From positions 1 to 64,000 of the forward strand of contig CACRSC010000077.1 in NCBI GenBank assembly GCA_902651635.1: a stretch of DNA of 64,000 nucleotides. Direction: 5' to 3'. Of this stretch, positions 9,680-19,945 are shown piece after piece (the stretch's first letter is position 1; every line of letters begins with the position of its first letter). This stretch comes from Mastigamoeba balamuthi (taxonomy: Eukaryota > Evosea > Mastigamoebida > Mastigamoebidae). A program made the translations under genes and the position numbers. The notes beneath the pieces are model-generated. The model was not told the DNA's origin and did no database searches. It was given only the letters and a program-made list of their open reading frames with translations.

Positions 9680-11998
9680 TCACTGAAGCGCCTCGGGCGC
9701 GAACTGCGGGGTGGAGCACGCCTTGACGTCTCCCACGTCGAGCACCACGACGTGCTGCGGGACCTCTGCCTCCTTCCGCGACTGCCTCCTGCGTTTTTGC
9801 GGCGCCGGCGACACCGACGGCTCGAACGTGGGGCTCAGCGGCGAGGGCGACTGCGAGATGTCCTGCTCGGGGCTGCGCTCGCGGCGCGCCGGGCCAGCCG
9901 ACGACGCTCCGCCCCCAGGCGCGGCCGGGGTGATGTACGTCTGGCAGAGCTCCTGCTGGAAGCGGTCGAGCGTGGCGCGCATGAGCTCGGCCTCGACGAT
10001 GAGGCAGTAGCCCACGCGCATCTGCCCGAACGAGTTGCGGACGCCCGGGTAGACAATCTCGCCGCAGCCCGCCTCGCGGAACTTGTTCTTGACGGCGAGG
10101 CTGGCGCGGTGGTCGGGGTGGATCTTGGCGTAGAAGCGGAACGAGTCGCCGCCGGCCCTGTCGACGAGCAGCAGCCCCGTCGAGTGCAGGAAGCGCACCG
10201 CGTAGAAGACGGCCTCCGTGGCGACGCCGTTGCTCCACGACTCAGGCGCCAGCGCGATGCCCACCTCGGTGAAGCGGAACGCCTCGACGGGCTCCACCTG
10301 GTTGATGCGCGTCGTCAGGAACCCCAGGAACGCGCCGTCGCTGAGCCGCCCGACGCGCCAGCCCACCGCGTAGGGCTCGTCGCGGGCCGCGCAGTCGTAG
10401 CGCGACTCCCAGCCCGCCACCAGCGCCGCCACCCGCCGCGCGCACTCCTCGGCCGACATCGTGCGCTGCGGGCCCCATCGCTGGGTCACCTCCTCGTTCT
10501 GGTACAGCTGCGCGCGCACAGTGCGCCACAGGGTGCAGAGGGAGGAAACCGTGTTGGTTGATATGATTTCAATTGATTTTCCGTGGATAATCAACAGTGG
10601 GGTGCACTAACCGCACTGCACGTGTGTTACGCGACGCGCGATAAGGGTTGCCGGGGGTGGTGGTGGAGGAACCTGTATCTGCTCTCTGAGGAGCTGGTCC
10701 GAGGGCTCCGTGATGGCCGTGAGCGTCAGGCGGGGCGTGTTGATCTGGAAGCTGCTGCCGCTGCCGCTGCCGCTGTCGCTGCGGGGCGCCGACGAGGGGG
10801 CGGGCGCCTGCGTGGGCAGGTGCTTGGACCAGCCCCACGCCAGCGAGCGCGCCGAGACGTCCAGGGCCCCGTGCCACTTGAGCACTGCGCGAGGTCCCCC
10901 CGCGTGCGGTGAGTGGCCGAGGGAGTGCACGCAGCGGAGTTTGGGTTTGTTTTCGTTCGGGTCTGCGTTTGTTTTGTTCCACCGCCCGGCAGCCGTGGAA
11001 ACACAACAAACCACCCAAAACAACTAAAGTGCGAACGCGTCTCAACATAATAAAACCCCCGCGTGGGTGCACCGGAGCGGAAAGCCCCGGACGCGGTGGA
11101 TTTCACGAAAGGAATTGGCAGGGGGGGCGCGGGCAGAAGAAAGAGAACGGCGAAGGCCCCCCGAGACCCGCTGAACCGGCGCCCCTCCGGATCGAGGAAA
11201 AGCAACCGGTGGAAAACGCACAAAAGAACAAAAAAACAAAAAACAAAAAATTTGAGTCCAACAAGACCTCCGCAAGAGGCGATGCACCTTTTTCAGGGTC
11301 CTTTTCATACATCCCCCCTCTCTCTCCCCCTCCTGTCGCATCCCCGGAGGTGGCGTCTCGCCCTCGAGACCCCTCGGCCCGGTCGCAGTCCACAGGGGGC
11401 GCCGGTTTTAAAAATAAGTGCGGGCGGCGGGAATCGAACCTGTGAGCATCCTGGGAAGCGACTTGGCGCAGATGAAGGGGGCGACGGCGACGACCTCGTC
11501 CGTGTCGGCGGCCAGCACGTAGAGGAACTGCGCGCGGACCCTGGCCGCGGGCATCGAGTCCATGCCGTCGGCGTAGAGCAGCGCGCGGAGCAGCGCGGCG
11601 CCCAGCGAGCAGTCGACCTTGTCCGACGCCTCGAACGTCTGCGCGAACACCGCGTGGCCCTGGCGCACGCTCAGGGGCTCCCCGCCCTCGTGGACGCACG
11701 CCAGGCCCGCGCCGTCGGCCGCGGCGCGGTAGATGCCCGCGCGGTAGCGGCGCGGGGCGGCGGCGCTGCAGTGCGACGTGCGGCGCAGGTAGACGAACTG
11801 CGACGACGTCGTCGACGAGGACACGCGCAGCTCGACGACGTAGACGCCGTTGGCGCACGTCACCTCGGCCATCGTCGTCGCGCGCCGGAAGACGAACGCG
11901 GGGCGCGGGCCCAGCAGCCCGACGAGCCGCTGGTGCTCGGCCGCCGGCACCCACGCGGGCAGCGGCCGCACAGACGCCGCGCTGGTCGTCGCTGACAT
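9680..11998 (-). CDS. GNAT-family N-acetyltransferase with N-terminal extension
   Basis: Exons complement(9680..10507, 10673..10884, 11440..11998), 532 aa. Residues from about 225 form a RimJ/RimL-type GNAT domain: the first strand INTPRLTLTAI, LYQNEEVTQRWG, FLGFLTTRIN, then EVGIALAPESWSNGVATEA and FREAGC. The acyl-CoA loop is divergent (APESWSNGVATEAV in place of a clean QxxGxG/A), so catalysis is not assured. The C-terminus has a basic KRRRQSRK segment that could be a nuclear signal. The first 190 residues (MSATTSAASV...) match nothing I recognise. The 555-nt first intron is inferred because its phase-1 donor (ACA-G/GTTCGA) and acceptor (GCGCAG/TG) restore frame; two separate genes remain possible, but the second exon then has no ATG. 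Confidence 0.6.
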
Positions 11999-13108
11999 CC
12001 ACGGGGGTCTGCAGTGGCCTGGACTTGGCACGCGGAAGCGGAGAAGCGCTGGCTGGTGTTCCGGAGAACCGGTGGATGGAAGCTTGTTTGCAGGGGGAAG
12101 GAAGTTTGGGTTGGTCTCTGTTCTTCTTGGATGCGACAAGAGAGCACGGAAGGCGTTGGGGGGCCTTGCTGGATGCGGGGGGGACGGGGCTAAAAAGTTG
12201 TCTGAGTGCAGTGGGCACGTCGGTCCCACTGATTCTCGCCCTCTGTCGCGCAAGATTTTTCTTTCCTTCGTGCTGTGGGGGCCTGCGAAAACGTTTGCCC
12301 GGGCTGGGGCCGTGTTCCTTTCCTGTTGTGGGGGTCTGCCGGCCGGGTCATTTCCTCACCGCCTTGTTCTGCCGCGAAGTCGCACGATGATCAACGACGT
12401 GGATCGTGTACAAGAACAAAGGAAAAGCCTCTTCTGATAATTCACCGCCAGGTGCAGCCGCGCATAAGTTGTTTTGCGTCTCTCGAGACAAATGCGCCTG
12501 CCCTTTGGGACGTCTGCCGAGCCGCTTTTCTTGTCCCCCTGTGCGCTCTGGATTTCGCTCACTTTAACGCCTTTTCCGACGGCACTCGCGCTCAGCGCGG
12601 GCAGCGGGCGCCAGGGGGCCTGCGGGGGGCCGCGCCGTGTCCGGCCTGCTGGGCCGGCCCGCCCCCGCGCCGCCCGGGGCTCCCGGGGGTCCCCGCGCGG
12701 GCACGGGAGCAAAAACAAACGCAAAGCAGAACAGTGGATGGTCCAGCGATTGTGTCGACAAGAAAAAAGGACAAATGAATTGCAGAATGTACAACTGTGC
12801 ACAACGCCCCTCGCACCGCGGACGATTGCTCGTGCGCAGGAGCGAGGATTGTCGGGGGGGGGGGCGAATGGGGGGGTGGGGGGAGAGAATTGTCGGAGAG
12901 AACTTCGCGTGCGTGTGTTGCGTGCGAGTGGGGCTGTAGTGCTACTGTCAAGACCGCCAGTGCAGTGCGTGCGCACCCGGCAGCCCTCCAAGTGACCCTC
13001 GGCAGACCTGCCAGGGAGGGGGGGGCAGTAGGGGGGCTCTCTCTGCTTGCGCAGCGGAAAGGGAGCCCCCCCTCGTACCCCCTCCTCACAGAGGCCCGCA
13101 CACCCCCT
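11999..13108. other. Intergenic, no gene recognised
   Basis: About 1.1 kb between two minus-strand genes. Open frames here are GC-rich shadows without domains. A G-run (12856-12865) and alternating GC/AT patches are present. It should contain the GNAT gene promoter. Confidence 0.4.
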
Positions 13109-14151
13109 CTACTGCACGCCGCAGTGCTGCCGCTCGGTCGCCGAGGGCGCGGCGACCTCCTGGGGCCGGGGCTGCGGCTGCGGCTGCGCCTGGGCGCGCA
13201 CGGCGGGGCGCTTGCCGAGCTTGGCCAGCGGCGCAGCTGCGCGGCTCGCGAGCCTCGTGACCGCCCCGCTCCTGCGCTGCGCCCCAAAGTCCGCCACGAC
13301 GCTGTCGCCGCTCAGCTGCAGCGTCACCGCGGGGTACAGGCGCCGCGGCGCGTCCTTGACGTCGAACGCGGCGCGCAGCTCGCCGCCGTTGACGCAGAAG
13401 GCGATGCTGACGGCGTCGCGCTCGTCGCGCTCGAAGAGGACGCCGACGACGTCGCCCTCGCGCGCGCTGAACTCGCCGTCGGCGCCCAGCGCCCGCTTGT
13501 CGCTGCCGTCGCCGTACGCCATGCCCGTCTGCAGCTGCAGGCACCACCTCGGCCGCACGGGCCACGGCGCCGGGTCCGCTGCACAACGCGCGTCAATCTC
13601 TCAATTGGAGGAATTTCTAGATACGCGAACGAGAAATGCCGGAAATTCCTTACCCCGCCCGGGCAAACTCCAGCGGTGTGGGCGTGCGGGGACGGGCGCG
13701 CAGGGGACACGGGAGGGCGGGCGCGGGCGGGGTGTACCTTCGTCGTGTATGCCGATGTAGCGCATCGTGCCGGTCTCGGGCAGGTGCCGCAGCGAGATTT
13801 CCCAGTAGCACGAGGCGCGCTCGACAGGCAAAAAGTCCTCAGCGGCCGTAATGAAGTTGCAGCAGTCCACGCGCTGCACCAGGCCCAGCCCGCCCTCGGT
13901 CGTCTCTGCCGCCGGGGTGTCAGCGAGGGAGCGGGGGAGGGAGAGCGGCGCGGAAGCGGCGTCGCGCCTGCGGAATCGGAGGAAGACGCGCTCGACGAGA
14001 GGTGCCAGACGGACGTGTAGCGGGGCATCGCGAGGTCCAGTATGGAGCGCAGGACGTAGGACGTGACGTGCTGCAGCGGGCTGCGCTCGCCCGCGGTGGG
14101 GTGCAGGCCCAGCGCCAGGGCGAGGGCAACGGAACTGCGCTCAGAGCTCAT
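13109..14151 (-). CDS. SPRY-domain protein
   Basis: Exons complement(13109..13578, 13738..13905, 13968..14151), 273 aa. A SPRY/B30.2-type beta sandwich is visible: ASCYWEISL, MRYIGIHDE, CLQLQTGMAYGDG, GDVVGVLFERDERDAVSIAF, CVNGGELRAAFDV and RLYPAVTLQ. SPRY domains bind short peptides in scaffold or E3-ligase proteins; the partner is unknown. The N-terminal exon (MSSERSSVALALALG, YVLRSILDLAMPRY) may be a small helical domain. The C-terminus is Gln/Pro-rich. The first intron has no GT in a usable place and appears to use GC (CGCAG/GCGCGA); the second (159 nt) carries the AGGAATTTC/GAAATTCCT inverted repeat. Confidence 0.75.
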
Positions 14152-14411
14152 ATCCGGAGCGACGCGTCCAAACACGATGAAGAAATGAATGAAAAGCGGA
14201 GAGAAAGCGCGGCGGCGGAAAAGTTTGACTTGGATAAATACGCTAAAAATCCTGTAACGTGACGTGTCGCAACGGCTCTTTTCCCCGAACGGGGCACCGG
14301 CGGGGTGGGGCGTCCTTGAGAACGTCCCGGTCCGCTCCTCGCGCCCCGGCTTCTGGGTGCACCGCCGCAGACGGCCGCCCCCGCAGGGTACACCGGCGCA
14401 GCCCGACAGAA

Positions 14412-14446
14412 CTCCGAGATATTTCCCGTCAGGGCTCCGAGATATC
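14412..14446 (+). promoter_or_regulatory. Direct repeat CTCCGAGATAT upstream of FG-GAP gene
   Basis: CTCCGAGATAT occurs at 14412-14422 and again at 14435-14445, 36-70 nt upstream of the ATG at 14482. The spacing and AT-rich core suggest a core promoter element; this is inference. Confidence 0.4.
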
Positions 14447-14481
14447 CGCCCCCTCCCTGCGCCCACTGCGCGGCCGCCCCC

Positions 14482-16644
14482 ATGCGCGCCGCCCGCCTGC
14501 TGCCCCCGCTGCTCGCCCTGCTGGCGGCCCTCGCGCTCGCGCGGGCGCCCACGGCCCAGTCCTCCTGCCGCGCGCACCCCGACGTCGTCCTGCGCTCGGG
14601 CGCCGCCGCCCCGGGCGACGCGCGCGCCGCGCCCGTCGGTGACGTCAACGGTGACGTCATTCAGGACTTTGCCGTCGCGCAGGCGCCGGCGGGCGTGTGG
14701 GTCGTGTTCGGGAGGCGGGCCAACGAGTCGTGGCCGGCGTCCCTGAGCCTCGCTGACGTCATCGCAACTGGTGCCGGGTTTGCGGTGGGCGCGTCCGATG
14801 GCGGTTGGGTGGCGCCGCTCGGTGACGTCAACGGCGACGCGCTGCCCGACGTCGTCGTCAGCAGCGGCGCCGCGGAACCGACGGGGACCGGCCGCCTGCA
14901 CGTCGTCTTCGGCCGCGCGCGCGGCGTGACGTGGCCCGCCGTCGTCGACCCGCTCGACGAGGTGGCGCACGCGCGCGGCTTCACGGTCGCCACCGAGGAC
15001 GAGGGCCGCGTCGCCGGCCTCGCGAGCGACCAGTCGCTGCGCGCGCGCCGCGCGGGCGACGTCGACGGCGACTCTGTCGGCGACGTCGTCGTCAGCGCGC
15101 CCTGGAAGGCCGGCGGCGGCGGTGTCGCCTACGTGCTCTTCGGCCGCCGCGACTGGGGCGCCAACACGACCGTCGTCGTCGAGCGCGCGGCGCAGGTCGC
15201 CGTCAGCGGGGGCGTCGGCGGCGGCAGCGGCGACGGGCGGCAGCAGCCGTGCTGGCTCGGCGCGGGCACGGCGGGCGCGGGGCACGTGGGCGACGTCAAC
15301 GGCGACGGCGTGGACGACGTGGCGCTGTGCTGCAGGCGCCTCAGGTGCCTGGTGCTCTACGGCCGCCCCAAGTGGCCCGCAAACGTCGACTTCGCGTCGT
15401 TTGACGCGCGGGGCGGCCGCGGCCTGCGTGTGGAGGCGTCGCTGGCGGACCCGCAGGCGCTGGACCCGCGCCTCGCCGCCGCGGGCGACCTCAACGGCGA
15501 CGGCGTCGGGGACCTCGCCGTGGGCTGCAGGCTCGTCGACGCCAGCCAGCAGCAGGGCCGGACGCACGTCGTCTGGGGCGCCACGCCCGCCGACGCCGTC
15601 GACGTCAGCGCCATGAACAGCAGCGCCGGCGTCACGCTGAGCGGCTGGGGCGACGCGTCGCTGGGCCACCGCGTGTCCGCCGCCGGCGACTTCAACGGCG
15701 ACGGCCTCGCCGACCTCGTCGTCGGCGACCCGGACCTCAAGTACTTCACGCGCAAGGGCGGCGTCGTCGTCCTCTTCGGCCACCGCAGGCCCCCGCGCGA
15801 GTGGCCCGCCGCCACGCAGCTGCAGCTCCTCGAGTTCCCGTCGCAGGGGCTCCACGTCACGGGCCGCGCCGAGAGCGACTGCCTCGGGGTGTCTGTGTCG
15901 GGCGTCGGCGACGTCAACGGCGACGGGGTTGACGACATTGTCGCCGGCGGCCAGGGCGACGGACAGGCGTACGTCGTCTTTGGCGACAGCTCGCGCGTCA
16001 CTGCCAGCGCCGTCGCGATGGCCGCCGACGCCAGCAACGCGACGCTGACGCCGTCGATGCTCGACGCGCGCTTCTCGCCGACGGGCAACGAGAGCGACTA
16101 CCGCTTCAGGGTGTCCAGCCTGCAGAACTGCTACTTTGTGCGCTACGGCGACACGCCTACAGCGTCTCCGACGACGGTCGACGAGTTCACGAGGAAGCAA
16201 ATCGCCGAAGGGCGAATAGCAATCGTGCGGCGCGGCGACGGCAACAGCGGCGCCGTCAGGTTTGAGGTGCAGGCGCTGTACTCGCGGTGGCACTGCTGGG
16301 GCGACGCCGTCGGGGTCGTCGTCACAATCGAGGAGCAGTCGTCGTCATCGTCGTCGTTTCCGCCGCCGTCGTCGTCCGCCAGTGCCGCCAGCGCGGCGCA
16401 GCCGAGCAGCGAGCAGCGACCACACGGGGAGTCTGTACAGTGGGTGGTCGCCGGCGTCGTCAGCGTGGTGTTCCTCTCGGTCACCGCCGCCTTTGCCCTC
16501 TGGGTGTCCGCCACGCGCAAAGACTCCTCCCGGGGCTGGCGGTCCGTGGCCAGGGCAGACTCGCCAGACAGTAACTACTATGCGATGGTCAACACAACAA
16601 CGCACGCCCGCACACCCGCGTTCACAGTAACTAAGGCCAAGTAA
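14482..16644 (+). CDS. Integrin-alpha-like type I membrane protein with seven FG-GAP repeats
   Basis: Intronless, 720 aa. A signal peptide (LLPPLLALLAALALARA) ends near residue 25. Seven FG-GAP-type calcium loops follow at about residues 53, 114, 192, 270, 335, 402 and 476 (GDVNGDVIQD, GDVNGDALPD, GDVDGDSVGD, GDVNGDGVDD, GDLNGDGVGD, GDFNGDGLAD, GDVNGDGVDD), the number needed for a closed seven-bladed beta-propeller as in the integrin alpha head. Next come a short extracellular region with several N-glycosylation sequons, a Ser-rich stalk, one membrane span (WVVAGVVSVVFLSVTAAFAL) and a tail of about 45 residues with SNYYAMV but no GFFKR motif. Probably a cell-surface adhesion or sensing protein. 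True integrin orthology is not claimed; bacterial-type FG-GAP proteins also exist. Confidence 0.85.
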   Translation: MRAARLLPPLLALLAALALARAPTAQSSCRAHPDVVLRSGAAAPGDARAAPVGDVNGDVIQDFAVAQAPAGVWVVFGRRANESWPASLSLADVIATGAGFAVGASDGGWVAPLGDVNGDALPDVVVSSGAAEPTGTGRLHVVFGRARGVTWPAVVDPLDEVAHARGFTVATEDEGRVAGLASDQSLRARRAGDVDGDSVGDVVVSAPWKAGGGGVAYVLFGRRDWGANTTVVVERAAQVAVSGGVGGGSGDGRQQPCWLGAGTAGAGHVGDVNGDGVDDVALCCRRLRCLVLYGRPKWPANVDFASFDARGGRGLRVEASLADPQALDPRLAAAGDLNGDGVGDLAVGCRLVDASQQQGRTHVVWGATPADAVDVSAMNSSAGVTLSGWGDASLGHRVSAAGDFNGDGLADLVVGDPDLKYFTRKGGVVVLFGHRRPPREWPAATQLQLLEFPSQGLHVTGRAESDCLGVSVSGVGDVNGDGVDDIVAGGQGDGQAYVVFGDSSRVTASAVAMAADASNATLTPSMLDARFSPTGNESDYRFRVSSLQNCYFVRYGDTPTASPTTVDEFTRKQIAEGRIAIVRRGDGNSGAVRFEVQALYSRWHCWGDAVGVVVTIEEQSSSSSSFPPPSSSASAASAAQPSSEQRPHGESVQWVVAGVVSVVFLSVTAAFALWVSATRKDSSRGWRSVARADSPDSNYYAMVNTTTHARTPAFTVTKAK

Positions 16645-16812
16645 GCTAAACGATTAGCCAACAGAGCCACGCGTTCTTCGGATAAGCCGAGCTGGTAGTT
16701 GTTGTGTGGCGTTGTTCTACGGCGTGTGCGTTGTTGCTGTTGCTGTTTGGTGGCCTCACCTCTAGTACATGACAACTGCAGGGTTGGCTGCCTGCTGCCT
16801 GCTCTCTCTCGG

Positions 16813-19350
16813 TCAGTGGCTCGTCTCGAAGAAGCTGCCCCCGATGAACTCGCGCAGCAGCGACTCTGGCGGCACGTCGTCGTGCGGGACGGGCGTGAAG
16901 TACGAGAGGAACGACACCATCTCCTGGGCTAGGTTGTAGTGCGTCGACCCGGGCTTGACGCTCTGCAGCAGCGGCTTGGCGAACGTCGTCAGCACGTTGA
17001 GCTCGTAGTCGAGCGCCGTGTTGAAGACGACGTCGGCGCACTTCATGAACGGGAAGATGTTCTGGTCCTCGCCCGCGCGCACGCTGTACCAGCGCCCCAG
17101 CGTCTCGAGCGCGCTGTACCCGCGGCTGCGGTAGTCGCGCACGATGCGCCGTATCAGCCGCGTCGCCGAGTTGCTGATGAAGTTGGACTCGTCGAGGTTG
17201 ATGTGCGTGAACGGGCCCAGGAAGATCTTGAACTTCTTGCCCGCGGGGACCCTCGGTGTCAGCTGGTCGTTGAGGCAGTGGATGCCCTCCATGACGACGA
17301 CGCCCCCGGGCGCGACCTGGAACGGTATGAACTTGTCCGTCTCGGGCTTGCCCGTGTGGAAGTTGAAGACGGGCGTGTTGACCTTCTTGCCCTCGAACAG
17401 CTCGAGCAGCTGGTCGTTGAGGTGGTCCACGCGCAGCGCCTCGAGGCACTCGAAGTCGAGGTTGCCCTTGGCGTCGCGCGGGCAGTCGGCGTTGGGCTTG
17501 TAGTAGTTGTCGACGCTGATCACAGTCGGCTTTATGCCCAGCATCGACAGCTGCAGCCCCAGCTTCGCGGCGAACGTCGTCTTTCCGCTCGACGACGGCC
17601 CGGCGATCAGGATGATCTGCACGCCCTCGGCCACGCGCTTCTTGATCTGCACGGCCGTCTGCACCATGCGCTGCGCCTGCACCGCCTCGCACAGCGCGAT
17701 GAAGTTCTTGGCCTTCTTCCCCACCACTGCCTCGTTCACCTGCCCGACGCAGAACGCCTTGAGCGCCTTGTTCCACTGCGTCCACTCCTCTGTAATCGTT
17801 GCAACTCGTCAAAAACGCCTGGAGAAATGCGGCGGGAGAAACAGCAACTGACTTGGCCAGGGAATAAAAATAAAGCAAAGGAGAAAAACGCGGCACGCAC
17901 TGTAGACTCCGGTGATGACGGGGTCGGCCTCGAAGGGCGAGACGAGGGTGTTGCCGGCGGTGGTGGGGAAGCTGATGACGAAGCCGGCGTCGAACTGCTC
18001 GAGCTCCCAGGACTTGACGAGGCCCGTGCGCGGGACCAGCGGGCGGCGGTAGAGCTCTGCGTACTCCTCGCAGCAGGCGAGCTGGAACACGAAGTCGCTC
18101 GAGGCGCTCACCAGAGCCTGGCTGTACTCCTTCTTCTCCTTGTCGAAGAACTCGCAGGCCTCGGCGTACCCCATGTGCCGCTCGGTGATCTTCAGGTCCC
18201 TGGGGTCGCGTGTGGCTCAGCCATAATAAACCAAAAAAAAACACGGTGAAAACCGGTGCACGGACTTTGCGACGAGCTCGCGCATGCGGGTGCGCAGGCG
18301 GTCGACCTCCTCGGGGGTGACCTTGCGCTCGCCGCGGGCGACGATGGCCGTGTAGCCGTTCTGCCACTTGCTGCACGACGAGTGCTCGACCGTCACGAAC
18401 CACGAGGGGCCAAACTCCCTCCTCGCCGCCATCATCATCAGGAACACTGCCCGCCCGCCCAGGGCCACCACAAGCACGCAGCCACGTGCGTCAGACGCGC
18501 CGCACCGCCCGGCAGACCCCCTCTTCCCCCTTTCCCGGTCGGATCCTCTCCCAGAGACGTGTAATTCAATTGAATTATCCAGCCCTCGAATTTTCTTCGG
18601 TTTTTCCCGGCTCCGAGACCCGCAAAGACCCAACAGAGTACACACAGGCCGCGTGGCTCTCGGTCATCCACTTTCGCGAAGAGGGGAGCAATGACAAACC
18701 CTCGGAGCCTCGACGGTACATGCCAAGAAGCGCAAGCGGAGAGACGTGGGGGAAACCGCTGGGACAGAAACGCTTGGAGGGGAGGGAGGAATGCGAATGC
18801 CAGCGACGGGGAATTCGGAGGGAGTACGGACCGATGGAGCGCTTGAGGACGTTGAGGCCGTCGGCAGAATCGGCGAAGACCGGGGCCACGCGGGCGCCGT
18901 GTATGGCGACGGTGCTGTTGATGGGCAACATGAGCCCTTCGACGAGCACGGCCAGGCAGGGCCTCTCGGCCGTGCCCTTCATCTCGCTGTCCTCTGCCAC
19001 CGCGCTGAGCGGTATGGGGTACGGCATCGTCGCCTTCCTCCCTACGGGGGGGGGGGCGCGCACAGGCAACGCGGTCTATTTTTAGCCGCCAGATTCAATT
19101 CGGATTCAAAATGCCCCCCGCTGACGGGCCAAAAATAGACCGCGAGGGGCCACTGGGCGCGCGGCGCACCAGAGGGGAACACGACGTGGGAGGAGGCGTT
19201 CTCGAGGGCCGGGGCTGGCGAGGGCGAGGGGGCCTGCTTGGCAGCGAGCGTGGAGGCCTCGCTGTGCAGCGGCTGGACCTCTGTGGTCGTCGACGCCCCC
19301 GCTGCTTTGACGCTTCCGTTGCCCATTCTGCCAGCGCCTCTGTCAGACAC
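16813..19350 (-). CDS. TGS-domain nucleoside (uridine) kinase-like protein
   Basis: Exons complement(16813..17789, 17901..18199, 18266..18446, 18832..19041, 19170..19350), 615 aa. The layout matches fused proteins of anaerobic bacteria and protists: a TGS-like ring (HVVFPSGRKATMPYP), a threonyl-tRNA-synthetase SAD-like domain (WFVTVEH, RRPLVPRTGLVKSW, AGFVISFPTTAGNTL), then a P-loop kinase of the uridine kinase/phosphoribulokinase family with Walker A GPSSSGKTTFA, VISVDNYYK, VVMEGIHCLN and IRRIVRDYRSRG. It would phosphorylate a nucleoside or related substrate with ATP in the cytosol; the natural substrate is not settled. MGNGSVK at 19326 is an alternative start. Intron 1 contains a 17-bp inverted repeat with one mismatch. 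Confidence 0.85.
19071..19143. repeat. 17-bp inverted repeat in kinase intron 1
   Basis: The left arm GCGGTCTATTTTTAGCC (19071-19087) pairs with GGCCAAAAATAGACCGC (19127-19143), with one mismatch and a 39-nt loop. It lies wholly inside the 128-nt first intron (19042-19169) of the TGS-uridine-kinase-like gene. Confidence 0.75.
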
Positions 19351-19945
19351 GGCGCCACGGGTGGGCCACGCTGCCGGGTGCGGGTGCGTACACTTGGCTG
19401 GTGGGGCTGGTGACTGTGCTGGCTCGGGCTGGCGGTTGCTAGAGCCCCCTTTTTTTAATAAACGGCGAAAAAATCGTCGAGAGATTGCTGCGGTGCGGAT
19501 ATTTCCGGTAACACGGACACGCGGACAAAAGAGTGGTCACTTTTTATCCTGGGTGACGCGCGTACGGGGCAGCCGAGGCAGCCGAGGCCAACGCCGCACA
19601 GGCCCAGCAAACAAAATAGGTTGCTGTATTTTGTGCCGTAGCAGAATGGGGGAGCGTCTGTACTCGCACCCCGCAGACTAAACAAGCAAGTGTGGTAACG
19701 GCCACAGACCTAGAGATTAAGGGGACTACAAGTTAACAAGCCCTGACATGCTAGAGGAGAGAGGATAGAGATAGAAGGCGGGGGGAGAGGGGGAGGGGGG
19801 AAGTGAAAGGATAGTGGAGACATGACGTCACCTCGGGGCTCCTGACGTGGCGGATGACGCGAGGAGTGGCGGGGGTGTAAATAGGGTGAACTGCTTCGAG
19901 AAATGCCTGCTTCCCCCACAGCGCGGGGGGAAGAGGGGGGGCCAT
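19351..19945. other. Intergenic, no gene recognised
   Basis: About 600 nt between the kinase gene start and the 3' end of the HSF gene, both minus. It includes GCGGATATTTCCGG (19495-19508), a form of the GATATT motif, and a GA-rich stretch (19754-19825). No coding signal was seen. Confidence 0.4.

Noticed and set aside
11419-11450. tRNA gene on the minus strand, suggested by GGTTCGATTCC followed by a T run
   Set aside because: No 5' acceptor strand, D-arm or pairing T-stem can be found. The word sits at an intron donor whose phase fits the GNAT gene.
11063-11995. 310-codon plus-strand open frame
   Set aside because: It is the antisense of the GNAT gene exon and intron, kept open by high GC.
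13324-16293. 989-codon minus-strand open frame
   Set aside because: Most of it is antisense to the FG-GAP gene, whose GAC/GTC repeats suppress stops on the other strand. Only the SPRY exon 1 portion is real.
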